The notes below the pieces were generated by a model. That model made no database searches. It was given only the letters and a program-made list of their open reading frames with translations, and was not told the origin of the DNA. DNA of 64,000 nucleotides from an uncultured Tolumonas sp. (GTDB lineage: Bacteria > Pseudomonadota > Gammaproteobacteria > Enterobacterales > Aeromonadaceae). Made by a program: the position numbers and the translations under genes. The stretch lies in the NCBI RefSeq assembly GCF_963678185.1, contig NZ_OY782757.1, positions 1,747,001-1,811,000 of the forward strand. The letters run 5' to 3'. Positions 9,382 to 18,800 of this stretch are shown piece by piece (the first letter of the stretch is position 1; the number at the start of each line of letters is the position of its first letter).

Positions 9382-9403
9382 AAAAAAGGGACCGTAAGGT
9401 CCC
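9382..9403 (-). terminator. Terminator of the P-II gene
   Basis: GGGACC / GGTCCC stem with a GTAA loop. Read on the minus strand it is followed by six T residues, so it fits the end of the P-II gene at 9439. The plus strand has no T run after the hairpin, so it is less suited to stop argR transcription. Confidence 0.72.
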
Positions 9404-9438
9404 AATATGTCTGAACGAACAATCTGAAAAAAACAGAA

Positions 9439-9777
9439 TCAGATGGCTTCGCCATCCATTTCGCCGGTACGAATACGCACAACATGCGCCAGGTCGTACA
9501 CGAAAATCTTACCGTCACCAATTTTACCGGTATAAGCCGCTTTGCTAATCGCTTCGATAATGCTTTCAACGTTATCGTCAGAAGTAGCGATATCCAGTTT
9601 TACTTTCGGCAGAAAGTCGACCTGATATTCAGCACCGCGATACAATTCGGTGTGACCTTTTTGACGGCCAAAACCTTTCACTTCGGACACGGTCATACCA
9701 TCTACGCCAAGTGCAGCAACAGCTTCACGCACGTCATCCAATTTGAACGGTTTAATGATTGCACTGATAAGTTTCAT
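9439..9777 (-). CDS. glnB: P-II nitrogen regulatory protein (GlnB/GlnK type)
   Basis: Trimeric signal protein that senses 2-oxoglutarate, ATP/ADP and, through uridylylation, glutamine. The 112-residue sequence has the standard length, the T-loop KGFGRQKGHTELYRGAEYQVDFLPK with the uridylylated Tyr51, and TGKIGDGKIFV. Paralog assignment is uncertain: the MKL start and SKAAYTGKIGDGK are GlnK-like, while Asp54 is GlnB-like. No amtB is next to it. A sigma-54 type promoter just upstream argues for nitrogen-regulated, GlnK-like expression. Confidence 0.92.
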   Translation of the reverse strand: MKLISAIIKPFKLDDVREAVAALGVDGMTVSEVKGFGRQKGHTELYRGAEYQVDFLPKVKLDIATSDDNVESIIEAISKAAYTGKIGDGKIFVYDLAHVVRIRTGEMDGEAI

Positions 9778-9821
9778 AGTTAAACTCCCACTCCCTGGTT
9801 AATTGGGCTTAACTGAAACAA

Positions 9822-9837
9822 TTCAATGTCTGTGCCA
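9822..9837 (-). promoter_or_regulatory. Sigma-54 type promoter of the P-II gene
   Basis: Read on the minus strand the element is TGGCACAGACATTGAA. It matches the -24/-12 consensus TGGCACGN4TTGCA with correct spacing and two differences. The -12 element would place the transcript start about 30 to 35 bases before the ATG, leaving room for the Shine-Dalgarno. NtrC-dependent activation is inferred. Confidence 0.7.
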
Positions 9838-9882
9838 TTTATTAAATATCGTTATTTTTCAATTATTTAATATAGATAAATT

Positions 9883-9906
9883 CATTCATCATACTATTGA
9901 TGAATG
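9883..9906. promoter_or_regulatory. Inverted repeat upstream of the sigma-54 promoter
   Basis: CATTCATC / GATGAATG with an eight-base spacer lies about 45 bases upstream of the -24 element, within reach of an activator. It does not match the NtrC consensus, so the binder is unknown. Confidence 0.35.
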
Positions 9907-9936
9907 CAATTCTGCACTTCTCGCCAGCACCGCAAC

Positions 9937-9959
9937 AAAAACGCCCCAAAAAGGGGCGT
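9937..9959 (-). terminator. Terminator of the yacL-acnB transcript
   Basis: ACGCCCC / GGGGCGT stem with an A5 loop. On the minus strand it is followed by TTTTG, right after the yacL stop codon. Confidence 0.82.
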
Positions 9960-9976
9960 CATTGTGGGTCATTTAG

Positions 9977-10348
9977 CTATTCTTGCTCGGTAATAAACTC
10001 ACGCCAGGCACGAAGTAACAATTCAAAGTCTTCCAGACCACAAGCGGCAAACAATTCATCGTCGTAATAACTTAATCCCTGCTCATTATCTTCTATCGGT
10101 GTTTCAAATTGCAGTTCCAATGCGCTGACGGTGGCCGCTTCCTCTTCCAGATACAGACAGAAGGTTTTACCGGATAATTTGTAATCGTCACCGCCATGTA
10201 ATAAGTGCGCGGTGGCTTTCAGAATTTCATCACAGAGGGGTAAATTTTCACCCAACTCATCGGTCAGCCAAAAACCAAAGGCTTCATGCCCCATCGATAA
10301 ACGAGCCCGGCAACGACCATCTATATCCCGGACAAACTCATGATCCAT
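9977..10348 (-). CDS. yacL: YacL/UPF0231 family protein
   Basis: A 123-residue acidic protein of unknown function. It matches E. coli YacL along its length from recall: MDHEFVRDIDGR at the start, LSMGHEAFGFW, SYYDDE and CGLEDFELLLRAWREFI at the end. It lies downstream of acnB on the same strand, the same neighbourhood as in E. coli. The 177-base gap between them contains a terminator, so it may have its own promoter. Confidence 0.87.
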   Translation of the reverse strand: MDHEFVRDIDGRCRARLSMGHEAFGFWLTDELGENLPLCDEILKATAHLLHGGDDYKLSGKTFCLYLEEEAATVSALELQFETPIEDNEQGLSYYDDELFAACGLEDFELLLRAWREFITEQE

Positions 10349-10469
10349 ACCTTGCTCTCCTGAACAACGGCAATACGGGTCATCCCTTACCTTTTCAGTC
10401 TGTCAGCAGACTGCGTTTGCCTGATTATGTTTACTTATTAACAATAGTTGAAAGTTATTGGAAACAGTG

Positions 10470-10504
10470 AAAAAAGAGAAGGGCAAGTCGATGACCTGCC
10501 CTTC
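10470..10504 (-). terminator. Terminator after acnB
   Basis: GAAGGGCA-x-GTC pairs with GAC-x-TGCCCTTC around a three-base loop. On the minus strand it is followed by TCTTTTTT. Confidence 0.8.
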
Positions 10505-10525
10505 ATGTGATCACAAATTACCGTT

Positions 10526-13123
10526 TTATGCTGGTACTTGTAAAATCACTTCCGCTGCTTTGCTGGTATAGCTGGCGATCTGATCAAAGTTCAGATAACG
10601 ATAAACGTCTGCCGCCATCGCATCCAGTTCCTTCGCGTAAGATTGATACTCTTCCACGCTTGGGATCCGGCCCAGAATCGCGGCCACAGAAGCCAGTTCC
10701 GCCGAAGCCAGATACACGTTAGCGCCCTGACCTAAACGGTTCGGGAAGTTACGGGTTGAGGTAGAGACCACAGTGGTGCCGTCGCCAACACGCGCCTGAT
10801 TACCCATACACAGTGAACAACCCGGGATTTCGATACGCGCACCCACGCGGCCGAAAATGCCGTAATAACCTTCTTCGGTCAGTTGGTCACGATCCATTTT
10901 GGTTGGTGGCGCGATCCACAGACGGGTATGCAGCTGACCTTTGAACTGGTTCAGCAATTTACCTGCCGCACGGAAGTGACCAATGTTGGTCATGCAAGAA
11001 CCGATGAACACTTCATCGATCTTGTCGCCAGCAACGGTTGACAGCAAACGTGCATCATCTGGATCGTTCGGCGCACACAGGATCGGCTCTTTGATTTCGT
11101 TCATGTCGATTTCAATGATCGCGGCGTATTCTGCATCCGCATCGGCTGCCATCAGTTTTGGATCCGCCAGCCATTCCTGCATACCAGCGATACGACGCTC
11201 GATGGTGCGTTTATCACCGTAACCTTCCGCCAGCATCCATTTCAGCATCACGATGTTGGAATTCAGGTATTCCGCGATTGGCGCTTCATCCAGCTTGATG
11301 GTACAGCCGGCTGCTGAACGTTCCGCACTGGCATCCGCCAATTCAAACGCTTGTTCCACTTTCAGCTCTGGCAGACCTTCGATTTCCAGAATACGACCAG
11401 AGAAGATGTTTTTCTTACCGGCTTTCTCCACGGTCAGCAGGCCCATCTGAATGGCTTGGTAAGGGATCGCATGAACCAGATCACGCAAGGTGATACCTGG
11501 CTGCAATTCGCCTTTAAAGCGCACCAGCACAGACTCTGGCATATCCAATGGCATCACACCAGTTGCAGCAGCAAACGCCACCAGACCTGAACCAGCAGGG
11601 AAAGAAACGCCGATCGGGAAACGGGTGTGTGAGTCACCACCAGTACCGACAGTATCCGGCAGCAGCATACGGTTCAGCCAGCTATGGATAACACCATCGC
11701 CCGGACGCAGTGATACACCGCCACGGTTCATGATGAAATCCGGCAGCGTGTGGTGTGTCTGCACGTCAACTGGTTTTGGATAAGCCGCAGTGTGACAGAA
11801 CGACTGCATTACCAGATCAGCCGAGAAGCCCAGACAAGCCAAGTCTTTCAGCTCGTCACGGGTCATCGGGCCAGTGGTATCTTGCGAGCCCACGGTGGTC
11901 ATTTTTGGTTCGCAGTAAGTGCCAGGGCGAATGCCGGCAACACCACAGGCTTTACCGACCATTTTCTGCGCCAGTGTGTAACCTTTACCGGTATCCGCGA
12001 CTGGTTTCGGACGGTTAAACACGTCAGAGGCTGGTAAACCCAGCATGTCACGCGCTTTGTCAGTCAGACCACGACCCACGATCAATGGAATACGGCCACC
12101 AGCACGCACTTCATCCAGCAATACATCGGTTTTCAGCTCGAAAGTAGCAATCACTTCGTCGCTGCCGTGCGCAGTCACTTTACCGGCATACGGGTAGATG
12201 TCGATGACATCACCGGTGTTCATTTTGCTGACATCGAGCTCGATTGGCAGAGCGCCGGCATCTTCCATAGTATTGAAGAAGATTGGGGCAATCTTGCCAC
12301 CCAGCACGAAACCACCGGCACGTTTGTTTGGTACGTTCGGGATGTCATCGCCCATGAACCACAACACGGAGTTGGTGGCTGATTTACGTGATGAACCGGT
12401 ACCAACCACGTCACCCACATACACCAGTGGGAAACCTTTCTGTTTCAGGGCATCCAGCGTTTTGATCGGGCCAACGGCGCCTTCTTGATCGGCGGTAATC
12501 CCCGGACGGCTGTTTTTCAGCATCGCTAATGCGTGCAATGGAATATCAGGACGTGACCAGGCATCTTGTGCCGGCGACAGATCGTCAGTGTTGGTTTCAC
12601 CGGTCACTTTGAAAACGGTCAGCGTGACTTTGTCAGCCAGCTGAGGACGGTTCAGATACCATTCCGCATTGGCCCATGACTCCATGACCTGTTTGGCATA
12701 CACATTACCAGCTTGCAGTTTTTCCTGTACGTCATGGAAAGAATCAAACAACAGCAAGGTGTGAGACAGCGCTTTTGCGGCAATCGGTGCCAGTTTGGCA
12801 TCATCCAGCAGATCGATCAGCGGCTGAATGTTGTAGCCACCCTGCATGGTACCCAGCAATTCAGTCGCTTTTTCCGCACTGATCACCGGAGAGGTTACGG
12901 TGCCTTTAGTGACCGCAGCCAGAAAACCGGCTTTGACATAAGCGGCTTCATCGACTCCAGGTGGCACACGATCAGCCAGCAGTTCAAGTAATACGGCTTC
13001 TTCGCCTGCCGGTGGGTTTTTCAGTAATTCAACCAACCCGGCAACCTGCTCGGCTGATAATGGTTTTGGCGCAATACCCTGCGCAGCACGTTCTGCAACG
13101 TGTTGACGATAGCTTTCTAGCAC
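10526..13123 (-). CDS. acnB: Aconitate hydratase B
   Basis: TCA cycle enzyme converting citrate to isocitrate through cis-aconitate (AcnB enzymes also handle 2-methylisocitrate). The 865-residue protein has AcnB architecture: an N-terminal HEAT-like domain ([15 protein letters not shown]), then the swivel domain ([18 protein letters not shown]), then the three iron-sulfur domains. Cluster cysteines are visible in [14 protein letters not shown] and in the CSLCMG motif near residue 770. Other AcnB proteins are RNA-binding when the cluster is lost. It is followed by yacL. Confidence 0.97.
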   Translation of the reverse strand: MLESYRQHVAERAAQGIAPKPLSAEQVAGLVELLKNPPAGEEAVLLELLADRVPPGVDEAAYVKAGFLAAVTKGTVTSPVISAEKATELLGTMQGGYNIQPLIDLLDDAKLAPIAAKALSHTLLLFDSFHDVQEKLQAGNVYAKQVMESWANAEWYLNRPQLADKVTLTVFKVTGETNTDDLSPAQDAWSRPDIPLHALAMLKNSRPGITADQEGAVGPIKTLDALKQKGFPLVYVGDVVGTGSSRKSATNSVLWFMGDDIPNVPNKRAGGFVLGGKIAPIFFNTMEDAGALPIELDVSKMNTGDVIDIYPYAGKVTAHGSDEVIATFELKTDVLLDEVRAGGRIPLIVGRGLTDKARDMLGLPASDVFNRPKPVADTGKGYTLAQKMVGKACGVAGIRPGTYCEPKMTTVGSQDTTGPMTRDELKDLACLGFSADLVMQSFCHTAAYPKPVDVQTHHTLPDFIMNRGGVSLRPGDGVIHSWLNRMLLPDTVGTGGDSHTRFPIGVSFPAGSGLVAFAAATGVMPLDMPESVLVRFKGELQPGITLRDLVHAIPYQAIQMGLLTVEKAGKKNIFSGRILEIEGLPELKVEQAFELADASAERSAAGCTIKLDEAPIAEYLNSNIVMLKWMLAEGYGDKRTIERRIAGMQEWLADPKLMAADADAEYAAIIEIDMNEIKEPILCAPNDPDDARLLSTVAGDKIDEVFIGSCMTNIGHFRAAGKLLNQFKGQLHTRLWIAPPTKMDRDQLTEEGYYGIFGRVGARIEIPGCSLCMGNQARVGDGTTVVSTSTRNFPNRLGQGANVYLASAELASVAAILGRIPSVEEYQSYAKELDAMAADVYRYLNFDQIASYTSKAAEVILQVPA

Positions 13124-13249
13124 AATGCACTCCTCTCTGGAAATTCAGCCCCGCCGCTCATCCCTGAACAGTTGTCAGTAGCTTGGCTGTAAAGCAAACG
13201 GGGGATAACTATAGTGAATTTATATGCAAAATAGAAACATAACTGCTGA

Positions 13250-13441
13250 TTAGCAGCGACCTTTCTTGGCCTGACCCGGAGGGCAGAAACCGCCATTCCC
13301 TGCAGGATACTGACCACCCTGATCCAGAATCACGCGTGTGCCACCCATATCTACATCCGCACGGCGTACCCGGACAGGCTCCACACAACCCATCAGCATT
13401 GTTACTGCAACCGCCAACACCAAATACGACAAGTTTTTCAC
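13250..13441 (-). CDS. Small predicted lipoprotein
   Basis: A 63-residue protein, starting at GTG 13441 with AGAGGA seven bases upstream. A much longer open frame upstream has no ribosome site before a better start. Residues 1-19 form a lipoprotein signal peptide: KN, then LSYLVLAVAVTMLMGC with lipobox L-M-G-C. The mature part is short and ends GGFCPPGQAKKGRC, a Cys/Gly/Lys-rich tail that I have seen in small gammaproteobacterial lipoproteins of unknown function. The two C-terminal cysteines could form a disulfide in the periplasm. Confidence 0.65.
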   Translation of the reverse strand: MKNLSYLVLAVAVTMLMGCVEPVRVRRADVDMGGTRVILDQGGQYPAGNGGFCPPGQAKKGRC

Positions 13442-13670
13442 AGTGCGTTCCTCTGTAGTTTTTATAATGACATCCTGAGTAAGCATAATCGTTAGCAACA
13501 GAAAAAACACCCGAGAGCGATTAGCGAAGAAAAAATTTCGTATTTCAAAGACATTTTTTGTTCGCAGACCACGAAACGTTAGCGTGTAGTCAGGGAATCC
13601 GACGAAAGCTATACTTAATTCAGCGCTGAAATATCGCTTTTTCTCGGTCAGGTGGTCAGTAATACACATC

Positions 13671-13696
13671 CTGTCCGGTTTTTATATTAAGGACAG
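13671..13696 (+). promoter_or_regulatory. Hairpin covering the crcB ribosome binding site
   Basis: CTGTCC (13671-13676) can pair with GGACAG (13691-13696), and the second arm contains the GGA of the crcB Shine-Dalgarno, four bases before ATG. This could limit translation initiation. The known fluoride riboswitch motif is not visible upstream. Confidence 0.4.
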
Positions 13697-13699
13697 TTC

Positions 13700-14086
13700 A
13701 TGTTGTATTCGATTTTAGCCATCAGTCTTGGTGCTTCTGCCGGTGCCGTCAGCCGTTGGTTTTTAGGTTTGGGGCTGAATGCGCTATTTCCCACCATTCC
13801 ACTGGGTACATTAGCGGCTAATTTACTCGGTGGTTATCTGATCGGTTTGGCAATCACCTTTTTTGCAGGTAACCCCAGTTTGCCACCGGAATGGCGTCTG
13901 CTCGTGATCACGGGTTTCCTCGGTGGTTTGACTACCTTTTCAACTTTTTCTGCCGAAGTAACCAGCTTATTGCAACAAGGCCGTTTAGCTTGGGCTGGTG
14001 CCGCGATTTCTGTACATGTATTGGGTTCACTGGCGATGACATTATTGGGTATGGCCTCGATGAACTTATTACAACGAGTGCCTTAG
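13700..14086 (+). CDS. crcB: Fluoride exporter CrcB/Fluc
   Basis: Small inner membrane fluoride channel that works as an antiparallel dimer and protects against fluoride. The 128-residue protein has four membrane segments and the family signatures: SAGAVSRW near the N terminus, [14 protein letters not shown] with the conserved asparagine, and [15 protein letters not shown] with the phenylalanine-box TFSTF. A DUF190 gene follows directly, a common crcB neighbour. Confidence 0.94.
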   Translation: MLYSILAISLGASAGAVSRWFLGLGLNALFPTIPLGTLAANLLGGYLIGLAITFFAGNPSLPPEWRLLVITGFLGGLTTFSTFSAEVTSLLQQGRLAWAGAAISVHVLGSLAMTLLGMASMNLLQRVP

Positions 14087-14095
14087 GAGGTGCTT

Positions 14096-14413
14096 ATGCA
14101 AGGCTTTAAGCTAACGTTCTTCACACAGCAAGACCGCGCTGTTCATGGTCAGTCACTGGCGTTATGGCTACTCGAGCAAGCGAAAGAAATCGGCATTCGT
14201 GGTGCAACGCTGACAGCGGCCAGTGAAGGTTTTGGCCACGACAAAAAACTGCATTCGGTACATTTTTTTGAGCTAACCGAGCAACCGTTACAAGTGACCA
14301 TGGCGGTTACTGCTGAAGAAGCTGAGTTGATGTTTGCGTTACTGAAAAAAGAGAATCTTAATATTTTCTACACGCAGGCCGCGATCGAATTTGGTATGTC
14401 AGGAGAGCGCTGA
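14096..14413 (+). CDS. DUF190 family protein (CrcB-associated)
   Basis: A 105-residue soluble protein starting MQGFKLTFFTQQDR with an RGATLTAASEGFG motif, typical of DUF190 proteins, which resemble P-II proteins in fold. The start at 14096 is set by AGGAGG five bases upstream; this Shine-Dalgarno overlaps the crcB stop, so the two genes are translationally close (nine-base gap). DUF190 genes repeatedly sit beside crcB, which suggests a regulatory or accessory role in fluoride resistance. The role itself is not established here. Confidence 0.84.
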   Translation: MQGFKLTFFTQQDRAVHGQSLALWLLEQAKEIGIRGATLTAASEGFGHDKKLHSVHFFELTEQPLQVTMAVTAEEAELMFALLKKENLNIFYTQAAIEFGMSGER

Positions 14414-14446
14414 ACCGGCAGGTTCGGCCTCCCCTAAAATGAATGT

Positions 14447-14635
14447 TTAATCTTTAAGCCCCATTTTCCGGAAAAACATTTCAGCCGGACAAAAGCCGGT
14501 GAAAGAGCTTTGAATCATATTCGCCCCGACAAACAGGGTTAATAGTATAAACCATGGGCTGAGCCAGTAAGTCAGTGCCACCGAGACTAAAACCATCACC
14601 CCGGCAAAGGCACGTACTGCTTTATCGACCGTCAT
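14447..14635 (-). CDS. DUF2892 inner membrane protein
   Basis: A 62-residue protein with two membrane segments: MTVDKAVRAFAGVMVLVSV and ALTYWLSPWFILLTLFVGANMIQ, then FTGFCPAEMFFRKMGLKD. The N-D/T-GFCP end is the DUF2892 signature also found as the membrane part of YgaP rhodaneses. It is divergent from the RND efflux operon with a matching operator beside each start codon, which suggests shared control by one repressor. Its Shine-Dalgarno region contains a run of eight G. Confidence 0.87.
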   Translation of the reverse strand: MTVDKAVRAFAGVMVLVSVALTYWLSPWFILLTLFVGANMIQSSFTGFCPAEMFFRKMGLKD

Positions 14636-14651
14636 GATGTCCCCCCCCTTA

Positions 14652-14669
14652 AATTAGATCTATCTAATT
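14652..14669. promoter_or_regulatory. Operator copy 1 (DUF2892 side), AATTAGA-N4-TCTAATT
   Basis: Perfect palindrome AATTAGATCTATCTAATT, 17 bases before the DUF2892 start codon. The half site recurs at 14795-14812. ArsR-family BigR/YgaV-type repressors use AT-rich palindromes of this kind beside DUF2892 genes, so such a regulator (encoded elsewhere) is the likely binder. Confidence 0.65.
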
Positions 14670-14750
14670 AACTATAGTCGTTCCTGATAAATACTGGGCT
14701 TGCCAGCCCAAATATTCATTCCTGTGTAATTTTTCTCAACCATCACTAAC

Positions 14751-14774
14751 GCAACTAAACTAATTAGTAGTTGC
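14751..14774. promoter_or_regulatory. Third dyad in the divergent region
   Basis: GCAACTA / TAGTTGC arms around a ten-base centre holding CTAATTAG. It shares the CTAATTAG core feature with the two operators and may be a weaker site or a promoter-linked dyad. A possible -35 (TTGCAA) starts at 14771 for the rightward operon. Confidence 0.4.
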
Positions 14775-14794
14775 AAGATATTCATAAGAATATA

Positions 14795-14812
14795 AATTAG
14801 AATTATCTAATT
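14795..14812. promoter_or_regulatory. Operator copy 2 (RND side), AATTAGA-N4-TCTAATT
   Basis: Palindrome AATTAGAATTATCTAATT with the same seven-base arms as the copy at 14652. It ends 15 bases before the adaptor start codon and would overlap the -10 region of a promoter with TTGCAA at 14771. Confidence 0.65.
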
Positions 14813-14827
14813 TAAAGGAGCTGGGTC

Positions 14828-15871
14828 ATGCGACACTTTCTGGTACTCCTCATATTTTGTACGGGCTCAGTCTGCATGAATGCGGTGAATGCCGAACCAG
14901 CCCCTTCTGTCTCAGAGACACTCACAGTGCAACCAGCTAATGTGCCAGACTGGCTTGTAATGGATGGCAGAATCGAGCCAATTGCTCAGGGAACAGTTTC
15001 TGCGCAGACCAGTGGTAGAGTGAGCGCCATTAGCGTCGATGTGAATGATGTGGTGCCCAGTGGCCATCTGTTAGTGGAAATCACCAACACCTCACAAACC
15101 GCCGGACAAGACCAAGCCAAAGCGGCGGTGAAAGCGGCGGAAGTGCGTTATAACGATGCAGAACGGCAACGGTTACGACTGGTTGATTTAGTCCAAAAAG
15201 GCTCCGTTTCACGCCGCGAATACGACAGTGCCACCACGGAAGCACAAGCCGCCGCCAGTGTGCTCAAGCAAGCACGAGCTGAGCTAGTTCAGGCTGGTGA
15301 GAATCTCGGTTTTACCCGCATTGTGGCCCCCTACGCTGGCGTGGTGTCCGCCCGTCATGTAGCGTTAGGGGAAACCGTTAACCCTGGCCAGCCACTACTC
15401 AGTGGTTATGCCTTCGAAAACATGCGCGTGGTAGCGTCTCTTCCGGCACGTTACGTCAGCCAGTTAAAAGAGACAACACCGTTACAGATCACCTTTCCTG
15501 ATGGCCAAGTCATTCCACTGTTGCAGCATCAACTGTATCAGTTCGCTGATCCGACCAGTCACAGTTTTACCTTACGCGCGGATCTGCCCAAACAAACCAC
15601 TCCGGTTTGGCACAATGGCAGCTGGGTGAAATTAGCCATGCCATTAGACAGCAAGCCGAAGCTGCTGCTCCCGGAAAATGCGGTGTTACGGCAAAACGAG
15701 TTGTCGGCGGTGTATATAGCGGAAAAAAACGGTTTTGTATTACGGCAAGTGCGCTTAGGCCGCCACTATGACGGGCAAATCGAGATCCTTGCTGGTTTGA
15801 ACTCCGGTGACGTGATTGCCAAAGATGCCTATGCCGTTATCGCTCAGCAGGGAGGCCTGTATGCGCCCTGA
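14828..15871 (+). CDS. RND efflux periplasmic adaptor subunit
   Basis: Membrane fusion protein that links an inner membrane RND pump to an outer membrane channel. The 347-residue protein has a signal sequence (residues 1-22, ending VNA-EPA), a lipoyl half (GTVSAQTSGRVSAISVDVNDVV), an alpha-hairpin at about 95-155, and the second lipoyl half GFTRIVAPYAGVVSARHV. Beta-barrel and membrane-proximal regions follow. AAAGGAG precedes the ATG. The pump gene overlaps its 3' end by 11 bases. No outer membrane factor is encoded nearby, so a TolC-type channel elsewhere is expected. Substrate unknown. Confidence 0.9.
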   Translation: MRHFLVLLIFCTGSVCMNAVNAEPAPSVSETLTVQPANVPDWLVMDGRIEPIAQGTVSAQTSGRVSAISVDVNDVVPSGHLLVEITNTSQTAGQDQAKAAVKAAEVRYNDAERQRLRLVDLVQKGSVSRREYDSATTEAQAAASVLKQARAELVQAGENLGFTRIVAPYAGVVSARHVALGETVNPGQPLLSGYAFENMRVVASLPARYVSQLKETTPLQITFPDGQVIPLLQHQLYQFADPTSHSFTLRADLPKQTTPVWHNGSWVKLAMPLDSKPKLLLPENAVLRQNELSAVYIAEKNGFVLRQVRLGRHYDGQIEILAGLNSGDVIAKDAYAVIAQQGGLYAP

Positions 15872-18800
15872 TCTCGGCCTCGCCGGGCGGATCGCCCGCC
15901 AGTTCCTGCATTCCCCCATCACGCCATTACTGGCTATTGTGGGTTTACTGTTAGGTATTGCCGCCGTGTTGGTGACACCGAAAGAGGAAGAACCACAAAT
16001 CGAGGTGACGTTCGCCGATATCTATATTCCTTTTCCCGGTGCCAGCCCGCAGGAAGTGGAACAGCTGGTGACGCTGCCTGCCGAACAAGTGTTATCGGAA
16101 ATGAAGGATATCGATACCCTCTATTCGTTCTCGCAACCCGGTGGCGCCATGTTGATCGTAGCGTTTAAGGTGGGCAAACCGCGCCAGCAAGCGTTAGTCG
16201 ATCTGTATAACCAACTGGCCTCGAACAAAGATTGGTTACCTGCTGGTTTAGGGGTTGGCGAACCATTAGTTAAACCCCGAGCCATTGATGATGTGCCGAT
16301 CTTGAATTTAACCTTATGGAGTAAACAAGCCGACATTACCGCAGAACAACTCACACAGATAGCGCACGGCCTGGAAACCGAGCTGAAGCGGCTGCCCGGC
16401 ACGCGCCAGATCCAAACCGTTGGGCGGCACGATCGGGTCGTGCAGGTGACGATTGACCCAGCCAAACTCAATGCATTTGGTTTAAATTGGCCGCAAATTT
16501 CACAGGTGTTAAAAAGTGCCAATCAGCAGCAAAACAATCTGTCACTAACGCAAGATAACCAACAAATAAGCTTACAAGTCGGTGAGTTTCTTGGTTCCGC
16601 TGACGACGTGGGCCAGCTCATCATCAGTAGCCAGCAAGGGCATCCGGTATATCTGGCTGATGTGGCAATAATCCATGAAGGCGCCGATGTACCAAGCGCC
16701 AATGTCTGGATGAGTCAGCAAGGCAAAATCTACCCTGCCGTCACGCTAGCGATCGCCAAACAACCTGGTGTAAATGCAGTTGATTTAAGTCGTGCGGTGA
16801 GTGCGCGGGTAGCACAAATTCACAATATTTTGATCCCGCAGGGGGTTGAAGTCAGTCTGACGCGCGACTACGGGCAGACGGCGAATGAGAAAGCCAACAA
16901 GCTCATCAGTAAACTGATTTTTGCCACCAGTGCGGTCGTGATTTTAGTGTGGCTCAGTATGGGCTGGCGCGAAGCGGCGGTGGTTGGTAGTGCCATTGTG
17001 CTGACGCTGGCGATGACTTTATTTGCCTCATGGGCGTGGGGTTTCACCTTAAACCGCATCTCGTTGTTTGCGCTGATTTTTTCCATCGGTATTCTGGTCG
17101 ATGATGCCATAGTGGTGGTGGAAAATATCCACCGCCATCAGCAAGCTGGCGGTGATTGGAAAGAAGCCATTCCGCAGGCGGTGGATGAGGTCGGCGGCCC
17201 GACCATTCTTGCCACATTGACGGTCATCGTGGCACTGCTGCCGATGGCATTTGTCAGTGGCATGATGGGCCCATACATGAGCCCAATTCCCATCAATGCC
17301 AGCACCGGCATGCTGATTTCACTGGGCGTTGCTTTTATCGTCACCCCTTGGTTAGCACTGCATCTGCTGAAATCTCATCACAACGCAGAAAGCACATCGG
17401 AGCATAAAGCCACCGCGTTGCTGCGCCGTATTCTGGGTTCATTCTTACTTGGTGACCATGCAAAAAAAGCACGCCGCAAATTGGCACTGGTGGTCGGTTT
17501 ATTGGTGCTGGAGTCGCTGGCGTTACCCGTGTTGGAATGGGTGGTGTTGAAAATGCTGCCATTCGACAATAAATCGGAATTTCAGGTGATGGTCGATCTG
17601 CCGGAAGGTACGCCACTGGAACAAACACAGGCGCTATTACAACAACTGGCGCATGAGGCTGAACAAATACCGGAAGTAACCTCAGTACAGATCTATGCTG
17701 GTACCTCGGCCCCGATCAATTTTAATGGCTTGGTGCGGCATTATTTTATGCGCCAATCGCCCGAACTCGGCGATCTACAAATCAACTTGCAAGGTAAACA
17801 TGAACGCGATCGTTCCAGCCATCAGATCGCCCGCGACGCACGGGAACGGCTCGCACCTTTAGCGCAAAAAGCCGGTGCCACACTGAAAGTCGTTGAGATC
17901 CCACCCGGCCCACCGGTGTGGTCACCGATCCTGGCGGAAGTGTATGGCCCGACACAAGCCATGCGTGAACAGGCCGCCTTACAGATCCAGAATACGTTTA
18001 AAAACACCGCCGATATCGTGGATATTGACGTTGATGTCCCCGCGCAACAACAACATTGGCAGATCACAATTGATCGTGCCCGTGCAGCGCGCCTTGGTAT
18101 TTCAGAGGTAGCGATTAGGCAAACACTGGCCGGCGCTTTGAACGGCGAAGATGTTAGTTATCTGCATGCGCCGGATCAGAAATATGCCAAGCCGATCCGT
18201 CTGCGTTTGGAGGATGGCGACAAAGTTGATCTGCTCGGTGTGTTAAGCCTGACGCTGCCCGCAGCCACTGGTAAAGCCATCGCGCTGAGTGAACTGGTGC
18301 AGGTGAATAAAGCCAGCAAACCGCACAGTATCATGCACAAAAATATGCAACCGATGGTGATGGTGACCGCCGATATGGCGGGTAAACTCGACAGCCCACT
18401 TTATGGTATGGCTGAAATTGCCAGTACATTGCGCGATAAACATCCGGCATGGAAACAGTCGTTAATTGGGCAACCAGACGGACTTTCCGGTGTCGCTATC
18501 AAGTGGGATGGCGAGTGGAAAATCACCTATGAAACCTTCCGTGACATGGGCATTGCCTATTCGGTTGGTATTTTGCTGATCTACTTTCTGGTGGTCGCGC
18601 AGTTTAACTCCTACAGCGTGCCGCTCATCATCATGGCTCCTATTCCACTGACCTTGGTCGGCGTCATGCCGGGCCATGCCATCATGGGCGCTCCGTTCAC
18701 CGCCACATCGATGATAGGCATGATTGCGCTGGCGGGCATTATCGTGCGCAATTCGATCCTGTTGGTTGATTTTGTTAATCAGCAACGTGCGGCAGGAGTG

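Noticed and set aside
9901-9930. NtrC site near the P-II promoter
   Set aside because: TGCA-containing bases are present, but the paired TGCAC...GTGCA arms are missing.
13442-13699. Fluoride riboswitch upstream of crcB
   Set aside because: I looked for the conserved GATGG / pseudoknot pattern and did not find it; only the small hairpin over the ribosome site is present.
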